NCBI RefSeq assembly: GCF_003479805.1
Contig: NZ_QUHV01000002.1
Location: forward strand, 124,001 to 188,000
Length of the DNA: 64,000 nucleotides
Source of the DNA: Collinsella sp. AF08-23
Lineage (GTDB): Bacteria; Actinomycetota; Coriobacteriia; Coriobacteriales; Coriobacteriaceae
Reading direction: 5' to 3'
Every line of letters starts with the position of its first letter. Position 1 is the stretch's first letter. The notes beneath the pieces are model-generated. The model made no database searches. It was not told the DNA's origin and saw only the letters and a program-made list of their open reading frames with translations. Positions 1 to 7,540 of the stretch are shown here, in pieces. Both the position numbers and the translations under genes were made by a program.

Positions 1-17
1 AGCAGGGGACGTGTGGA

Positions 18-926
18 TTAAAGAACGGCGGTCGCCAGCGCACTGATGAGGGGCAGCGTTACCAGAGAGAGCAGGGTAGAAAGACAGACCGTGATGCTGG
101 GCTTATTGGTGTCCTGTCCGAGCTGTTGGCAAAAGACGGAGACGTTGGAGCCTACGGGCGCTGCGGCCGCGATGAGGATTGCAAGTTTGACCTCGCGCGC
201 CCCGGGGATGACGGCAAAGAGGGCAATGGATACCAAGGGGATGAGCACGAGGCGCGCCACGCTTGCCTGATAAGCTTTGGGCGTGGTGAGTAGGGTGCGC
301 AGGTCTGCATTGGCCAGATACGAGCCAAGAATCAGCATCGCGAGCGGAGAGTTGAGGTTGGCGATAGTCCCCATGAGGGTTTGGGCAATGGGGGGAATGG
401 GCATGCGAACCAAGAACAGCACGGTCCCGAGGATGAGTGCGATGAGCATGGGGCTGCTCAGGACGGAACGCATGCTGATGCTCTCAGTGGAGCCGGAGAT
501 GCGCCACCGCCCGTATGTCCACTGCAAGACATTGAGGGCCGCGATGAAAGGCGCGATGAAGAACACTGCCTCGGCTCCAAATGCTGCTTGAACGAGGGGA
601 ATCCCAATGAACCCGGCGTTGGAAAACGCAGCGGCGAACTCAAGAACGCCGTCGCGGGGGAACACCAGCCGCGCGATGAGCATTGCCAGTCCGAGTGCGA
701 GGGCGGAAAGCACCATGGTGAACACGAGGTTTTCAAGGCGCTCGGGTGTGTACATGCCCCAAAACGAGCGGACGATCACAACGGGGAACACGACATTGAG
801 AAGCAATGAGCCGAGTTCGCGCGTGGTGGTGGGGCTAAGCATGCCAAGCTTCACCAGCAGGCAGCCGAGCCCCATGACGGCGAACATGACAAGGCACTGA
901 GAGGCCAGTGTTGCGGCGATGCTCAT
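18..926 (-). CDS. AEC-family membrane transporter
   Basis: A 302-aa, very hydrophobic protein with about ten predicted membrane segments and the layout of the auxin efflux carrier (AEC) family, whose bacterial members export or take up small organic acids such as malate. The N-terminal half has the family pattern of a glycine-rich helix (GLGCLLVKLGML) followed by a long hydrophobic bundle, and a second repeat ends near residue 300. The start ATG has AGGA upstream. It is the last gene of a minus-strand run (ceramidase-like, RpiR, small protein, PTS IIA, this gene) and begins 5 bases after the IIA stop, so it is probably co-transcribed. Its substrate cannot be read from sequence; a fermentation product or a released acid from the PTS substrate is an inference. 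Confidence 0.8.
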   Translation of the reverse strand: MSIAATLASQCLVMFAVMGLGCLLVKLGMLSPTTTRELGSLLLNVVFPVVIVRSFWGMYTPERLENLVFTMVLSALALGLAMLIARLVFPRDGVLEFAAAFSNAGFIGIPLVQAAFGAEAVFFIAPFIAALNVLQWTYGRWRISGSTESISMRSVLSSPMLIALILGTVLFLVRMPIPPIAQTLMGTIANLNSPLAMLILGSYLANADLRTLLTTPKAYQASVARLVLIPLVSIALFAVIPGAREVKLAILIAAAAPVGSNVSVFCQQLGQDTNKPSITVCLSTLLSLVTLPLISALATAVL

Positions 927-931
927 GGGTC

Positions 932-1249
932 CTATTTCTCGGCTATAGCCTGGTATACGGAGATAAACTCCTTGGCGAGGATGCCAAAGGCCTCGGCGCT
1001 CATGAGCTGATCTTCGGCGTGCATGAGGATCAGGGCGAATTCGGACTGCTCGCCGGCGGCCTCCTTCTGGATGAGGGAGAAGTGGGCGTCGTGACCGGCG
1101 GTGAAGAGCTGCTGGCCCTCGGCAATCAACTGCTCGGCACCATCGAAATCGCCTTCCTTGGCGCGGTGGATGGCCTCGACGTAGTTTGAGCGCGCGGCAC
1201 CAACGGAGGCGATGATCTGGAAACTTGCCTGTTCGACTTCGGGACTCAT
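932..1249 (-). CDS. PTS lactose/cellobiose-type EIIA
   Basis: A 105-aa cytosolic EIIA of the lactose/N,N'-diacetylchitobiose family. It relays phosphate from HPr to EIIB. The all-alpha pattern and the phosphorylated histidine context (HAEDQLM, near residue 77) match the family, as does the usual length of about 105 aa. AGGAG stands upstream of the start. The matching IIC and IIB are encoded divergently at 3715-5451, so the transporter is split across two transcription units that share one control region. Confidence 0.93.
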   Translation of the reverse strand: MSPEVEQASFQIIASVGAARSNYVEAIHRAKEGDFDGAEQLIAEGQQLFTAGHDAHFSLIQKEAAGEQSEFALILMHAEDQLMSAEAFGILAKEFISVYQAIAEK

Positions 1250-1276
1250 GGATACTCCTGTTCGTTGGGCTGGTTG

Positions 1277-1486
1277 CTATTTAGCGTGGATTTGGAAGTA
1301 GACAGCCTTGAATTCTGGGGTTGCCTTGAGCGCCGCCTTGACGACGGTGAGCGCGCGCTCGTCGTCGGTCGTCTCAAAAAACATCTCCATGGGAGTCTCG
1401 CTGACGAACGTGCACGTGGGGTCTTCCACGGCGGTGACGTACTCTTTGAGCTTGTCGTGGTACATGGTGCAGTTGATGGCGATCAT
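1277..1486 (-). CDS. 69-aa protein of unknown function in PTS operon
   Basis: A 69-aa, acidic, soluble protein with two cysteines in its first 25 residues and no membrane segment. It has an AAAGGA ribosome binding site and lies between the RpiR regulator and EIIA with short spacings (28 and 27 bases), which supports a real gene. I do not recognise its family. The alternation of hydrophobic residues suggests a small alpha/beta fold. A role in handling or sensing the PTS substrate is guessed from position only. Confidence 0.6.
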   Translation of the reverse strand: MIAINCTMYHDKLKEYVTAVEDPTCTFVSETPMEMFFETTDDERALTVVKAALKATPEFKAVYFQIHAK

Positions 1487-1514
1487 GATGGGTCCTTTCT
1501 ATTCGATCGCGGTG

Positions 1515-2270
1515 TTAAGACTGTTGGGAGGTGCGCTGCGCGAGGGCGCTGGTGAGTAGATCGATGAACACCATGAACGAGACTTGCGTCTCGAGGTATT
1601 GGCTGTAGTTCTGGTTCTGATAATTGGGGAGCCAGACGACCTGGCTGACCTTCGCGTTGAGCGGGTTCTTCCGACTCATGGTGATGAGGACGATATGCGG
1701 TTTCCGCTCGTCGGAGGTATCGGCCAAGGCATCGAGAATATCTTTGTAAACCCTGCTGCCTGCGGAGAAGATGACCAGGGTGTCCTCATCGGTGATGCCC
1801 TGTTCGACGGAAAGCTGGTCATAGGGCGCAAAGCTCGAGATGATGCCGAGCTTGAGGAGGTTGAAGTTCAGAAGCTGGGCGGACAGGGCGCTCTTGTGGA
1901 AGCCGGTGGTGACGATGCGCCGCGACGTCGTGAGGCGCTCGACGAGCAAACTCATATCGGCGTCTTCCATAGCGGCGGGTATGAGCTGGAGGAGCTTGCA
2001 GTACCATTCGATTGCCGTAGACGGCGAGCTGCTCTCGCCAGCTGACTTGTGGTGCTGGTACACGGCGGACCGGAAATCGGAGAACCCCCGGTATCCGAGT
2101 TTTTGGCAAAAGCGCGTGATCGCCGGCTGGGAGATGCCGAAGTCCTCGGCAAGGGAGGTCGCCGAAGCGCGCAGGACGGCGTCGACGTTATTGATGAACG
2201 CCTCGTACACCTGTTGATCCGTTGCGGTGAACGCACCCTGTTTAATCTGCATCTGCTCGAATGGGTTCAT
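1515..2270 (-). CDS. MurR/RpiR-family transcriptional regulator
   Basis: A 251-aa regulator with an N-terminal RpiR helix-turn-helix (about residues 35-70, with the family signature QPAITRFCQKLGYRGF) and a C-terminal SIS sugar-phosphate-binding domain (about 110-235). Such proteins sense a phosphorylated sugar. The ATG at 2270 is preferred over an in-frame ATG 18 bases upstream because GGAGGA lies 7 bases before it. It is embedded in the minus-strand PTS operon and likely controls both divergent units; palindromes of the type GAATGGNNATTC at 2292, 3594 and 3626 are candidate operators. Confidence 0.9.
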   Translation of the reverse strand: MNPFEQMQIKQGAFTATDQQVYEAFINNVDAVLRASATSLAEDFGISQPAITRFCQKLGYRGFSDFRSAVYQHHKSAGESSSPSTAIEWYCKLLQLIPAAMEDADMSLLVERLTTSRRIVTTGFHKSALSAQLLNFNLLKLGIISSFAPYDQLSVEQGITDEDTLVIFSAGSRVYKDILDALADTSDERKPHIVLITMSRKNPLNAKVSQVVWLPNYQNQNYSQYLETQVSFMVFIDLLTSALAQRTSQQS

Positions 2271-2291
2271 AGTGAGTCCTCCAGTCATACC

Positions 2292-2303
2292 GAATGGCTA
2301 TTC
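2292..2303. promoter_or_regulatory. Candidate RpiR operator GAATGGCTATTC
   Basis: A 12-bp palindrome with arms GAAT and ATTC, at the 3-prime end of the ceramidase-like gene just upstream of the RpiR gene. The same GAATGGNNATTC pattern occurs twice in the divergent promoter region. The position suggests autoregulation; binding is inferred. Confidence 0.45.
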
Positions 2304-3518
2304 AGCAATCATGGACTCAATACTACCAATTACCGACTGAACGAAGGCGTCCGCCTCGCCGCGCGCGGTGCGGGAGTTGAACGTCTCGAAGTACTTGCCG
2401 TAGTCGCAGTTGGGGACGAGATAGTTGCAGTAGGTGTTGGCGTAGCCGATGATGATGACCTCGTGATGCGGGAATGCCGCTTTGATGCGGCGGCCGAGTT
2501 CGCTGCACACGTCACCCGGCATGGTGACGACGATGAGGGTACCGAATGAGTAGAACTGGCTCGTAAGTTCGAGCGACACGGGGCTCATCTCGAGCTTGCG
2601 CTGTTGGCGGTCCATCAGGAATGCGGACATGGCCTGGGGCTCGGGTGAGGCCAGGTCTCCTTGAATGCGAGCGGTCATTTCTGCCCAGTCGCGATCGGTG
2701 CGGGCATCATAGGTGGTGGGACGACTGACGCTTCCGCACCGGGGCGTCCACGTGTGCAATTCGACGGGCGTCTTCTTGACCATGACCTGATCAAAGAGGG
2801 CATCGGCGGTCTCGTTAAGCTCGTCTATGCCCGATGACTTGCGGTAAAAGCGCGTTGACACATCCCCGCACGTTCCGTTGGTGCACAACACCTGGCAACC
2901 AAGGGCATCCTCGAGCCTCAAACGGACTTGGCCGATAAGGTCGGCGGAAAGCGCGGTGCTGCTTCCGTTGAGGATGGTGGGGTGCGCCGAGACGTTGAAG
3001 AACGCTCCGAGGGGCGTGCCGTCCTCGCCTTGGAAGGCGATGAGGTAGCAGTGCTTGTCCTCGACACCCCCCCGGACGTTGCGGTTGCCGTAGAGGCCGT
3101 CGACGAGCATCTTCTCGAAGGTGCAGGTGGCGGGCTGCATATGCGCGTGTGCACGGCAGGCGCTCTCGATCATGCGGCGCTCAGCGTCCGCGGTGAGTTC
3201 GGGTTCGACATGGGTGTCCTCAAAGGCGAGTTTGAAATACGCCGGGGCGGAGTGCGTGTGAATGCACGCCACGGTGATGTGTGAGGGGTGGATGCCCGTG
3301 CGCGAGGTGATTCCCGCCTTTACTCGGTTGCAGAACACGGGGTCGAGCATGATGGAGTCAAGGACGACGAGAACGAAGGTCTCGTTGTCGATGGAGAGAC
3401 ATAGTGAATTAATCTGAATGGAATCAAGCACTGATTCATTCATTCCTGGGCGATTATAGCCAGCCATATAGCATGGACGCTGTGGGGTGATATCTACTTT
3501 ATCGAATCCGATATACAT
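2298..3518 (-). CDS. Neutral ceramidase-like amidohydrolase, cytosolic
   Basis: A 406-aa protein resembling the N-terminal catalytic domain of neutral/alkaline ceramidases, zinc amidases that cleave an N-acyl bond. Visible family features are the start VDITP, the metal-binding HTHSAP (about residue 88) and NGTCGDVS (about residue 196). It lacks the C-terminal immunoglobulin-like domain of true ceramidases and has no signal peptide, so it should act inside the cell. ATG 3518 is chosen because the protein family begins there; the frame continues upstream to 3581 but that stretch crosses the operator. It leads the minus-strand PTS operon, so a PTS-imported, N-acylated compound is a more likely substrate than ceramide (inference). 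Confidence 0.75.
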   Translation of the reverse strand: MYIGFDKVDITPQRPCYMAGYNRPGMNESVLDSIQINSLCLSIDNETFVLVVLDSIMLDPVFCNRVKAGITSRTGIHPSHITVACIHTHSAPAYFKLAFEDTHVEPELTADAERRMIESACRAHAHMQPATCTFEKMLVDGLYGNRNVRGGVEDKHCYLIAFQGEDGTPLGAFFNVSAHPTILNGSSTALSADLIGQVRLRLEDALGCQVLCTNGTCGDVSTRFYRKSSGIDELNETADALFDQVMVKKTPVELHTWTPRCGSVSRPTTYDARTDRDWAEMTARIQGDLASPEPQAMSAFLMDRQQRKLEMSPVSLELTSQFYSFGTLIVVTMPGDVCSELGRRIKAAFPHHEVIIIGYANTYCNYLVPNCDYGKYFETFNSRTARGEADAFVQSVIGSIESMIAE

Positions 3519-3580
3519 AGTTACCAGCTTCTTACCATTGAAACCTGTATGATGAGGACATCGTACTACATGAATTACCA

Positions 3581-3637
3581 TTTACCGTTTACCGAATGGA
3601 AATTCCGGTAAACGGTAAAAGTGTTGAATGGTCATTC
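3581..3637. promoter_or_regulatory. Nested palindromes in divergent PTS control region
   Basis: A perfect 14-bp inverted repeat, TTTACCGTTTACCG at 3581-3594 and its complement at 3606-3619, encloses a GAATGGAAATTC palindrome at 3594-3605. A second palindrome, GAATGGTCATTC, is at 3626-3637, 32 bp (about three helical turns) further on. A -10-like TATACA at 3645-3650 leads toward the plus-strand IIC gene. The position between divergent PTS units and beside an RpiR gene supports an operator role. Confidence 0.6.
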
Positions 3638-3714
3638 AAGTTCGTATACATTCGACTCACGTACTGGCCGTGCGCCCACATCGTTTGCAGTAACGAGAGG
3701 AAGGAAGGTCCACC

Positions 3715-5049
3715 ATGAGTGAGGCCACTGCACCAAAGCAGTCCATCATGGATAAGTTCCAGGCAGTCATGGAACGCACCATCGTGCCCATCGGCATGAA
3801 GATCTCGCAGCAGAAGTATCTGGCTGCCATCCGCGACGGCATGACCGTCATGATCCCCATTACCATCATCGGCGGTTTCGCCTGCCTGCTCGCCGTTCCT
3901 CCTGCGCCGGTTGGGCTCACGGGCGGCAACATCTTCGCCGACTTCCTGCTTGCCTGGCAGGCATGGGCTGCGGCGAATGCGTCGGTTCTCATGATTCCCT
4001 ATCACATGACGATCGGCATTATCTCAGTGTTCGTTGTGTGCGGCGTGGCCTACCAGCTCGCCCAGACGTACAAGATGGATGGCGTCAACAACATGCTCTG
4101 CGCCTTGTTGGTGTTCCTATGCGTGAGCGACGCCGTCGACCTTGAGACGGTCTCCATCTCCATTTCCAAGCTCGGTGCCTCTTATATGTTCGGCGCCATG
4201 ATGATCGGTTTGCTGGTTGTTGAGATCAACCACCAGTGCATCAAGCACAACATCAGCATCAAGCTGCCCGCATCCGTTCCGCCCAACGTTGCCGCCCCGT
4301 TCAACGTATTGATTCCCATGACGTTCAGCGTCGTCGGGTTCACGCTCCTCAACGTCCTGTGCACCGCGGTCACTGGCGCGGGTATCACCTCGCTCGTGTA
4401 CACCATCTTCCAGCCGCTGCTTTCCGCAACCGGTAGCCTTCCTTCCGTTCTGCTCATCAACGTCATCATGACTACCTTCTGGTTCTTCGGCATCCACGGT
4501 GCCAACATGGTCAGCGTTGTCACGAGCCCCATCACCACGGCAGCCCTCGCCGCCAACCTTGAGGCCTATCAGGCGAATCAGCCCCTGCCCTACATCTTCT
4601 CCGGCGCGGTTAACAGCGTGTTCGGCAACTGGATCACCTACTTCGCCATCCTGCTCGTCGTGCTGTTCTTCTGCAAGAGCTCCCAGCTCAAGAGCGTCGC
4701 CAAGGTCGCATCCGTTCCCTGTGTGTTCAACATCAACGAGCCCATGATCTTCGGTATGCCCACGGTGCTGAACGTCTTCACGTACGTGCCGCTGCTCATC
4801 TGCTCGATCATCAACTTCTCTACGTACTATCTGCTTGCCGATGCTGGCATCCTGGGTCGCTTCTACATCACGCTACCCTTCACGGTCCCCGGCCCGCTGC
4901 AGGCGTTCCTCGCCACTATGGACCCCAAGACCATCGTTCTGTACTTCGTGCTGCTCGCGGTCGATGTCCTGGTGTGCCTGCCGTTCATCAAGGCGTATGA
5001 CAAGACGCTCGTCGAGGCCGAGACTGCTCAGGAGAAGCTCGCTGCCTAA
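3715..5049 (+). CDS. PTS lactose/cellobiose-type EIIC
   Basis: A 444-aa membrane permease of the lactose/cellobiose PTS family, with about ten membrane helices. The signature INEPMIFGMP near residue 343 corresponds to the conserved NEPxIFG substrate-site motif. GGAAGG precedes the ATG. It is followed 99 bases later by the matching EIIB. The family carries beta-disaccharides such as cellobiose, lactose or chitobiose; the actual sugar is not clear because no glycosidase is encoded nearby, only a ceramidase-like amidase. Confidence 0.93.
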   Translation: MSEATAPKQSIMDKFQAVMERTIVPIGMKISQQKYLAAIRDGMTVMIPITIIGGFACLLAVPPAPVGLTGGNIFADFLLAWQAWAAANASVLMIPYHMTIGIISVFVVCGVAYQLAQTYKMDGVNNMLCALLVFLCVSDAVDLETVSISISKLGASYMFGAMMIGLLVVEINHQCIKHNISIKLPASVPPNVAAPFNVLIPMTFSVVGFTLLNVLCTAVTGAGITSLVYTIFQPLLSATGSLPSVLLINVIMTTFWFFGIHGANMVSVVTSPITTAALAANLEAYQANQPLPYIFSGAVNSVFGNWITYFAILLVVLFFCKSSQLKSVAKVASVPCVFNINEPMIFGMPTVLNVFTYVPLLICSIINFSTYYLLADAGILGRFYITLPFTVPGPLQAFLATMDPKTIVLYFVLLAVDVLVCLPFIKAYDKTLVEAETAQEKLAA

Positions 5050-5148
5050 GCCAGTCGTTCGGTTCGTGTCCGGTGTATTGACCGAACCCGTATCACATGT
5101 GTGGGGCGCGGGATGCCCGTGCCCCACATTGCCAGAGAGGAAACCATC

Positions 5149-5451
5149 ATGCGTAACATCGTTTTGTTCTGTGCTGCCGGCATGTCTACGAGCCTGCTCG
5201 TGACCAAGATGCAGGAAGCTGCCGACGCCGCCGGCTATGAGGCAACGATTGCGGCTCACCCCATTGCGGAGGCCGACACGTACGGCAAGGACGCCGATAT
5301 TGTCCTGCTTGGCCCGCAGGTTCGATTTGAGTTGGCGCGTATCCAGGGTCTGCTGTCCGACAAGAAGGTCGAGGCGATCGACATGATGGCCTACGGCATG
5401 ATGAACGGCGAGGCCGTCATTGCCCAGGTCAAGAAGGCCCTTGGGGATTAA
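5149..5451 (+). CDS. PTS lactose/cellobiose-type EIIB
   Basis: A 100-aa cytosolic EIIB with the phosphocysteine loop LFCAAGMSTSLL near the N-terminus (Cys8), characteristic of the cellobiose/lactose family. GAGAGGAAA precedes the ATG at 5149; a longer GTG-started reading of the frame would lack the conserved beta-strand start. It completes the transporter with the IIC immediately upstream and the divergent IIA, and is followed by a terminator. Confidence 0.93.
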   Translation: MRNIVLFCAAGMSTSLLVTKMQEAADAAGYEATIAAHPIAEADTYGKDADIVLLGPQVRFELARIQGLLSDKKVEAIDMMAYGMMNGEAVIAQVKKALGD

Positions 5452-5483
5452 GACGAGCGATATCGTATATATGACTTTGATTT

Positions 5484-5519
5484 GGCGGCCTACGAGATAC
5501 CACTGGCCGCCTTTTTATT
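5484..5519 (+). terminator. Rho-independent terminator after EIIB
   Basis: Stem GGCGGCC (5484-5490) and GGCCGCC (5505-5511) with a 14-base loop, followed by TTTTTATTA. Confidence 0.85.
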
Positions 5520-5624
5520 AGGGGATCAAGCCAAATAAGCGAAAACGGAAACGGTGCCGGATCGGTGCCATGGGAGGTACTACCTTAATGGGCAAGAACG
5601 TAAGTCGTAGGGGGGTTGTGTGCG

Positions 5625-7304
5625 ATGGTGGCTGCGGCGGCGACTTCTGCAGGCCTTTCGGCGTGCACGGGTGACGATATTACCAAAGGCGGGTTGTCTT
5701 CTGAGGCAAGTGGTGTGAAGTTTGATGGTGCGCGCGCCACGGTGAGCGCAGGTTCGGTCAAGGGGTCTGAAGTTGCTGATGGAGTGTTCTCGTGGTACGG
5801 AATTCCGTATGGCGAGGTACCGATTGGTGACTTGCGTTGGAGTGCTCCAAAAACCCGTGCTGCGTGGACGGACGAGCTTGACTGCAGCAAAATGGGCGAG
5901 AGGTCGCTCCAGTATTCCGGCGGAAAGGTTATTGGCTCTGAAGACTGCCTTAACCTGACCGTGACAGCTCGTGACGGTGAGGGTGGAAAACCGGTTCTTG
6001 TTTATATTCATGGTGGCAACAATCAGACTGGTGATGCTCGGGAGCTTATTGGAAACGAGCTGGTGAGTACGCTCGACTGTGTGTATGTCTCCTTAAACTA
6101 TCGACTGGGTCTCTTTGGATTCAATTGTCTTCCGGCGCTACAGAGCGACGATGACGCTACGGGTAACTATGCGCTGCTCGATATTAAAATGGCTCTTGAT
6201 TGGGTTGCGGAGAACATCTCCGTGTTCGGTGGCGACCCAGAGAATATTACGATAGCGGGTTTCTCGGCGGGAGGCCGAGACGTTATGGCGATGCTTATCA
6301 GCCCTTTGTTTGAAGGAGCTTTTAAACGTGCGATCGTCTTTAGCGGCGGTATGACGACATGTGATGAGTCTGCCGCCTCTGTGCGAGTGGCCCGGGCATT
6401 GGCGCCTCTTGCGCTTGAGGATGGAATCGCCGACACATCGGAAGAGGCGGTGGCGTGGCTTCTTGCGAATGACAATGAGGTCGAAGCATACGTGCGCGGG
6501 CTGGAAGCGGAGCGTCTGGCACTTCTCATGGCGAATGCCAGTATCCGGATGAGCGTGTTCCCTCATTTGTACGAAGATGGTGTGGCCCTTCCAAGGGGAG
6601 GATTTGATGGAGCGTTGTACAACGATGTGCCCGTGATTATGTTGACGGGTTCTTCGGAGTTCGGACTATTCTCCAATGGAGATTCGTGGTGGCAGGGTGA
6701 AGAAGCGGCAGGGCTCTCAGATGACGAACTGACTGCGGCAAAGAACTTCTCTTGCACATATGGGAACGAGATGTATCGCATCTTCAACGCGCAAGAAAGC
6801 GCAAACACGATGATGAGTGGATGTGAGCAGCCGATATACGTATGCGAGGTGAACTATGGCGATGATGCGTCAAAGATGAAGGATGAACTCAGCGGTTACG
6901 GCGCGTTCCATGGCATCTTTATTCCCATGCTGTCCTCGACTAATTCCTATACCTCGATGCTCCCAGGCGTGTTCGAAAGTGAGAGCTACCAGGCAATGGC
7001 GGAAGTATTCAGGAGCTACATCGCAAACTATTTGAAGACGGGAGACCCGAATTCCGAGGAGCTCGAAGAGTGGGTGGCTTGGAGCAGCGATTGCCATGAA
7101 TCCCTGTGCTTTGACGCGGATGCAGAAGGTGCAGTGGTGAAGAGCCTTGATAAGACTACTACCTATGGCGATATCATCGAGCGCATGGAGTTGGATACAA
7201 CGGTAAGCGATGAGATAAAAAGCCTAGTTGCGAAAAATGTGATGAATGGGCGTTGGTTTAGCAAAGACCTTGATGGGTACTATGCGGGAAACCGATCAGC
7301 GTAA
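5625..7304 (+). CDS. Type-B carboxylesterase, signal peptide split by frameshift
   Basis: A carboxylesterase/lipase of the type-B alpha/beta-hydrolase family. The nucleophile elbow is GFSAGG (normally GESAG), the oxyanion loop is YIHGGN, and the GAFHG segment carries the likely catalytic histidine. A lipobox-like LSAC near the N-terminus suggests a lipoprotein, but the in-frame ATG 5625 leaves no positively charged n-region. Just upstream, ATG 5588 with a GGGAGG site begins MGKNVSRRG, an ideal n-region, in another frame; deleting one G from the G6 tract at 5610-5615 would join the two. The G tract could itself act as Shine-Dalgarno for 5625. The gene is more AT-rich than its neighbours. Confidence 0.8.
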   Translation: MVAAAATSAGLSACTGDDITKGGLSSEASGVKFDGARATVSAGSVKGSEVADGVFSWYGIPYGEVPIGDLRWSAPKTRAAWTDELDCSKMGERSLQYSGGKVIGSEDCLNLTVTARDGEGGKPVLVYIHGGNNQTGDARELIGNELVSTLDCVYVSLNYRLGLFGFNCLPALQSDDDATGNYALLDIKMALDWVAENISVFGGDPENITIAGFSAGGRDVMAMLISPLFEGAFKRAIVFSGGMTTCDESAASVRVARALAPLALEDGIADTSEEAVAWLLANDNEVEAYVRGLEAERLALLMANASIRMSVFPHLYEDGVALPRGGFDGALYNDVPVIMLTGSSEFGLFSNGDSWWQGEEAAGLSDDELTAAKNFSCTYGNEMYRIFNAQESANTMMSGCEQPIYVCEVNYGDDASKMKDELSGYGAFHGIFIPMLSSTNSYTSMLPGVFESESYQAMAEVFRSYIANYLKTGDPNSEELEEWVAWSSDCHESLCFDADAEGAVVKSLDKTTTYGDIIERMELDTTVSDEIKSLVAKNVMNGRWFSKDLDGYYAGNRSA

Positions 7305-7382
7305 TAACAGGTGCCTTCGAAGTCTTTGTAGAAAAGGATAAGAAGAATCCACTGTGCGTTCGTCATTGAACACGTAAGTAAA

Positions 7383-7412
7383 CAGGCCGGAGCAATTATC
7401 TGCTCCGGCCTG
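7383..7412. terminator. Hairpin terminator between esterase and tRNA-Gln
   Basis: A perfect 12-bp stem, CAGGCCGGAGCA and its complement, with a 6-base loop. On the minus strand it is followed by TTTACTT and lies just after the tRNA 3-prime end; it may also stop the plus-strand esterase transcript. Confidence 0.7.
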
Positions 7413-7422
7413 CTGTATTCAA

Positions 7423-7496
7423 TGGCTGGGGTAGAGGGATTCGAACCCCCGTAACTGGTACCAAAAACCAGGGTCCTGCCGCTGGACGATACCCCA
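7423..7496 (-). tRNA. tRNA-Gln (anticodon TTG)
   Basis: A full cloverleaf on the minus strand: acceptor TGGGGTA pairs with TACCCCA, followed by discriminator G and encoded CCA. The anticodon stem CTGGT/ACCAG encloses TTTTGGT, giving anticodon TTG for Gln. The T arm GGGGG-TTCGAAT-CCCTC is normal. Length is 74 bases. Confidence 0.95.
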
Positions 7497-7540
7497 ATGC
7501 ATCGACCGCGCAAACGCGCGACCGTCATAGTGTAGCGTAC

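Noticed and set aside
5588-5615. Independent short peptide from ATG 5588
   Set aside because: Its own frame ends after 28 codons and its sequence after the G tract (glycine- and cysteine-rich) is not protein-like; a split signal peptide explains it better.
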